A stretch of 6,136 nt of DNA from an uncultured bacterium. GTDB taxonomy: Bacteria; Actinomycetota; Coriobacteriia; Coriobacteriales; Coriobacteriaceae. Under the pieces are notes generated by a model. The model was given only the letters and a program-made list of their open reading frames with translations. It was not told where the DNA came from and searched no databases. The stretch spans positions 1-6,136 of the forward strand of contig CAJMPF010000114.1 of NCBI GenBank assembly GCA_905215195.1, written 5' to 3'. The translations under genes and the position numbers were made by a program. Shown one piece after another: positions 5,277 to 6,136 of the stretch. Numbering within the stretch: position 1 is the stretch's first letter; each line of letters starts with the position of its first letter.

Positions 5277-5391
5277 GTCGACGCTGCGACGGCGTCAGCT
5301 GGCCGATTTGGCGCTCATTCGTCGGTCGCCGCCATAAGGCGTGCTCCCTCCTCTTTCGGGCCAAATCGACTCAGCTGACGCCGTCTCGCTG
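5277..5391 (+). repeat. Structured element E2 (115 nt), copy 2 of the family
   Basis: E2 starts with GTCGACGCTGC (5277-5287), seven nt after the rnpB P1 helix, and ends with TCGCTG (5386-5391). Arms 5288-5314 and 5358-5385 pair over 27 positions with two mismatches and one bulge (C5370); the basal 13 bp, 5288-5300 with 5373-5385, are perfect. The internal loop is TCATTCGTC (5315-5323) opposite TCCTCTTTC (5349-5357). The apical hairpin 5324-5348 has an ATAA tetraloop and a bulged T5342, but two mismatches in its lower stem. Segment lengths equal those of E1 in every part. TTTTT follows at 5392-5396, so E2 may serve as the rnpB terminator, although six unpaired nt separate stem and T run. Confidence 0.8.
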
Positions 5392-5439
5392 TTTTTGCCT
5401 GGTCATCGCCGTTGCCATTCTAGTTGCCGGGATTATCGG

Positions 5440-5455
5440 TACGGCCTTTGCCGTA
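5440..5455. promoter_or_regulatory. Small palindrome TACGGC-CTTT-GCCGTA before yigZ
   Basis: A perfect 6-bp inverted repeat with a 4-nt loop, followed by TTATTG, lies 45 nt before the yigZ start. It could be a weak hairpin or an operator. TATTAT (5454-5459) overlapping it resembles a -10 box, but there is no -35 at a suitable distance. Confidence 0.2.
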
Positions 5456-5499
5456 TTATTGAGGCTGTTTGTTGCTTTGCTTGTTGTTGAGGGGCTTTG

Positions 5500-6135
5500 T
5501 TGGACAGCTATTTTACTCTGCAATCGAATATTGAGGCTTCGGGCGAGTTTGTGGACCGCAAGAGCCGATTTATTGCCCAGCTGGTCCATATTGAGTCCGA
5601 GGATGAGGCGAATGCCTTTATCGAGATGGTTCGAAAGCGTCATTACGACGCTCGGCACAATGTTCCCGCGTGGATTTTAGTCGATGGACGCGAGCGCCAG
5701 AGCGATGATGGTGAGCCGAGCCGCACGAGTGGCATGCCGACGCTTGAGGTGTTGCGCGGTGCGGGGCTCAAAAATGTTTGCTGCGTGGTGACGCGCTATT
5801 TTGGTGGCACGCTGTTGGGACCTGGTGGCTTGGTGCGCGCCTATACTGCGGCGACGCAGGCGGCGGTGGCAGCTGCTCGGGAGGCTGGGCAGATCGTCGA
5901 GATGACGAGTGTCGTGCCGGTTGACGTGCACGTGGCCTATCCGCAGTATGAGCAGGTGCTTCGTTTGGCGCAGGATTCGGGTGCCAAGGTTTCGGATACC
6001 GATTACGCGGATGCCGTGACACTTCACTTGGTGTTTAAGGCGGGGGAGCAGGAGCTATTTTGCGCCAAGATGCGCGAGCTTATGGCGGGGCGCGAGGCGA
6101 TTGAGGTCAGCGCTCCCGTATTTGCTGAGTTCTAA
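5500..6135 (+). CDS. yigZ: YigZ / IMPACT (UPF0029) family protein
   Basis: The 211-residue product is full length for the YigZ family. The N-terminal UPF0029 (IMPACT) domain, roughly residues 10-120, shows RKSRFIAQ, HNVPAWI, the signature SDDGEPSRTSGMPTLEVL, and VVTRYFGGTLLGPGGLVRAYTAA. A C-terminal DUF1949-type ferredoxin-like domain follows, about 130-200. The fold resembles ribosomal protein S5 domain 2 and EF-G domain IV and is thought to bind nucleic acid. Eukaryotic IMPACT modulates GCN2; the bacterial role is not settled. Two adjacent TTG codons (5497 and 5500) could start it; 5500 is preferred because GAGGGG (5489-5494) lies five nt away instead of two. The stop is TAA at 6133-6135. 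It is probably transcribed alone, downstream of rnpB and E2. Some databases call such proteins a peptidase relative, without strong support. Confidence 0.93.
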   Translation: MDSYFTLQSNIEASGEFVDRKSRFIAQLVHIESEDEANAFIEMVRKRHYDARHNVPAWILVDGRERQSDDGEPSRTSGMPTLEVLRGAGLKNVCCVVTRYFGGTLLGPGGLVRAYTAATQAAVAAAREAGQIVEMTSVVPVDVHVAYPQYEQVLRLAQDSGAKVSDTDYADAVTLHLVFKAGEQELFCAKMRELMAGREAIEVSAPVFAEF

Positions 6136-6136
6136 C

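Noticed and set aside
1..6136. CRISPR array, tRNA genes, insertion sequence or prophage genes
   Set aside because: No regularly spaced repeats, no tRNA cloverleaf and no transposase or integrase motifs were found on either strand.

Overview
The window looks like chromosomal DNA from a high-GC Gram-positive gut bacterium, most probably a Coriobacteriia member such as Collinsella. This rests on the high GC content, the four-S1-domain RpsA, the frequent TTG/GTG starts preceded by strong Shine-Dalgarno sequences, and a type A RNase P RNA. The genus is an inference from overall style, not from an rRNA marker.

Layout: (1) 15-55, a long hairpin at the 3' side of a minus-strand sugar-phosphate isomerase gene (rpiB, 80-547). 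(2) 548-818, a divergent regulatory region with two AAACGCTT repeats on the rpiB side, and a dyad plus a possible 19-codon leader ORF on the other side. (3) 819-2138, a plus-strand UPF0597/L-cysteine desulfidase-like gene ending in a hairpin. (4) 2168-2282, structured element E1, lying between convergent genes. (5) 2328-3086, a minus-strand HAD phosphatase. (6) 3087-3401, a gene-free stretch holding the rpsA leader. (7) 3402-4568, rpsA with a clear intrinsic terminator. (8) 4627-4890, gene-free DNA with a potentially structured segment. (9) 4909-5270, rnpB with its own promoter. (10) 5277-5391, structured element E2. (11) 5500-6135, a YigZ/IMPACT-family gene that is complete to its stop codon.

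The genes are mostly independent units: central carbon metabolism (RpiB), cysteine breakdown (UPF0597), translation (S1), tRNA 5' processing (RNase P), a general phosphatase and a conserved IMPACT-family protein. No operon of two or more genes is evident.

The most notable observation is that E1 and E2, about 3.1 kb apart, are both 115 nt long. They share every unpaired motif almost exactly, but their stems have different sequences that fold into the same shape. I count 15 base pairs in which both bases differ and pairing is kept. This is strong evidence, from this window alone, for a dispersed family of structured RNA or single-stranded-DNA elements. I cannot assign it to a named family.
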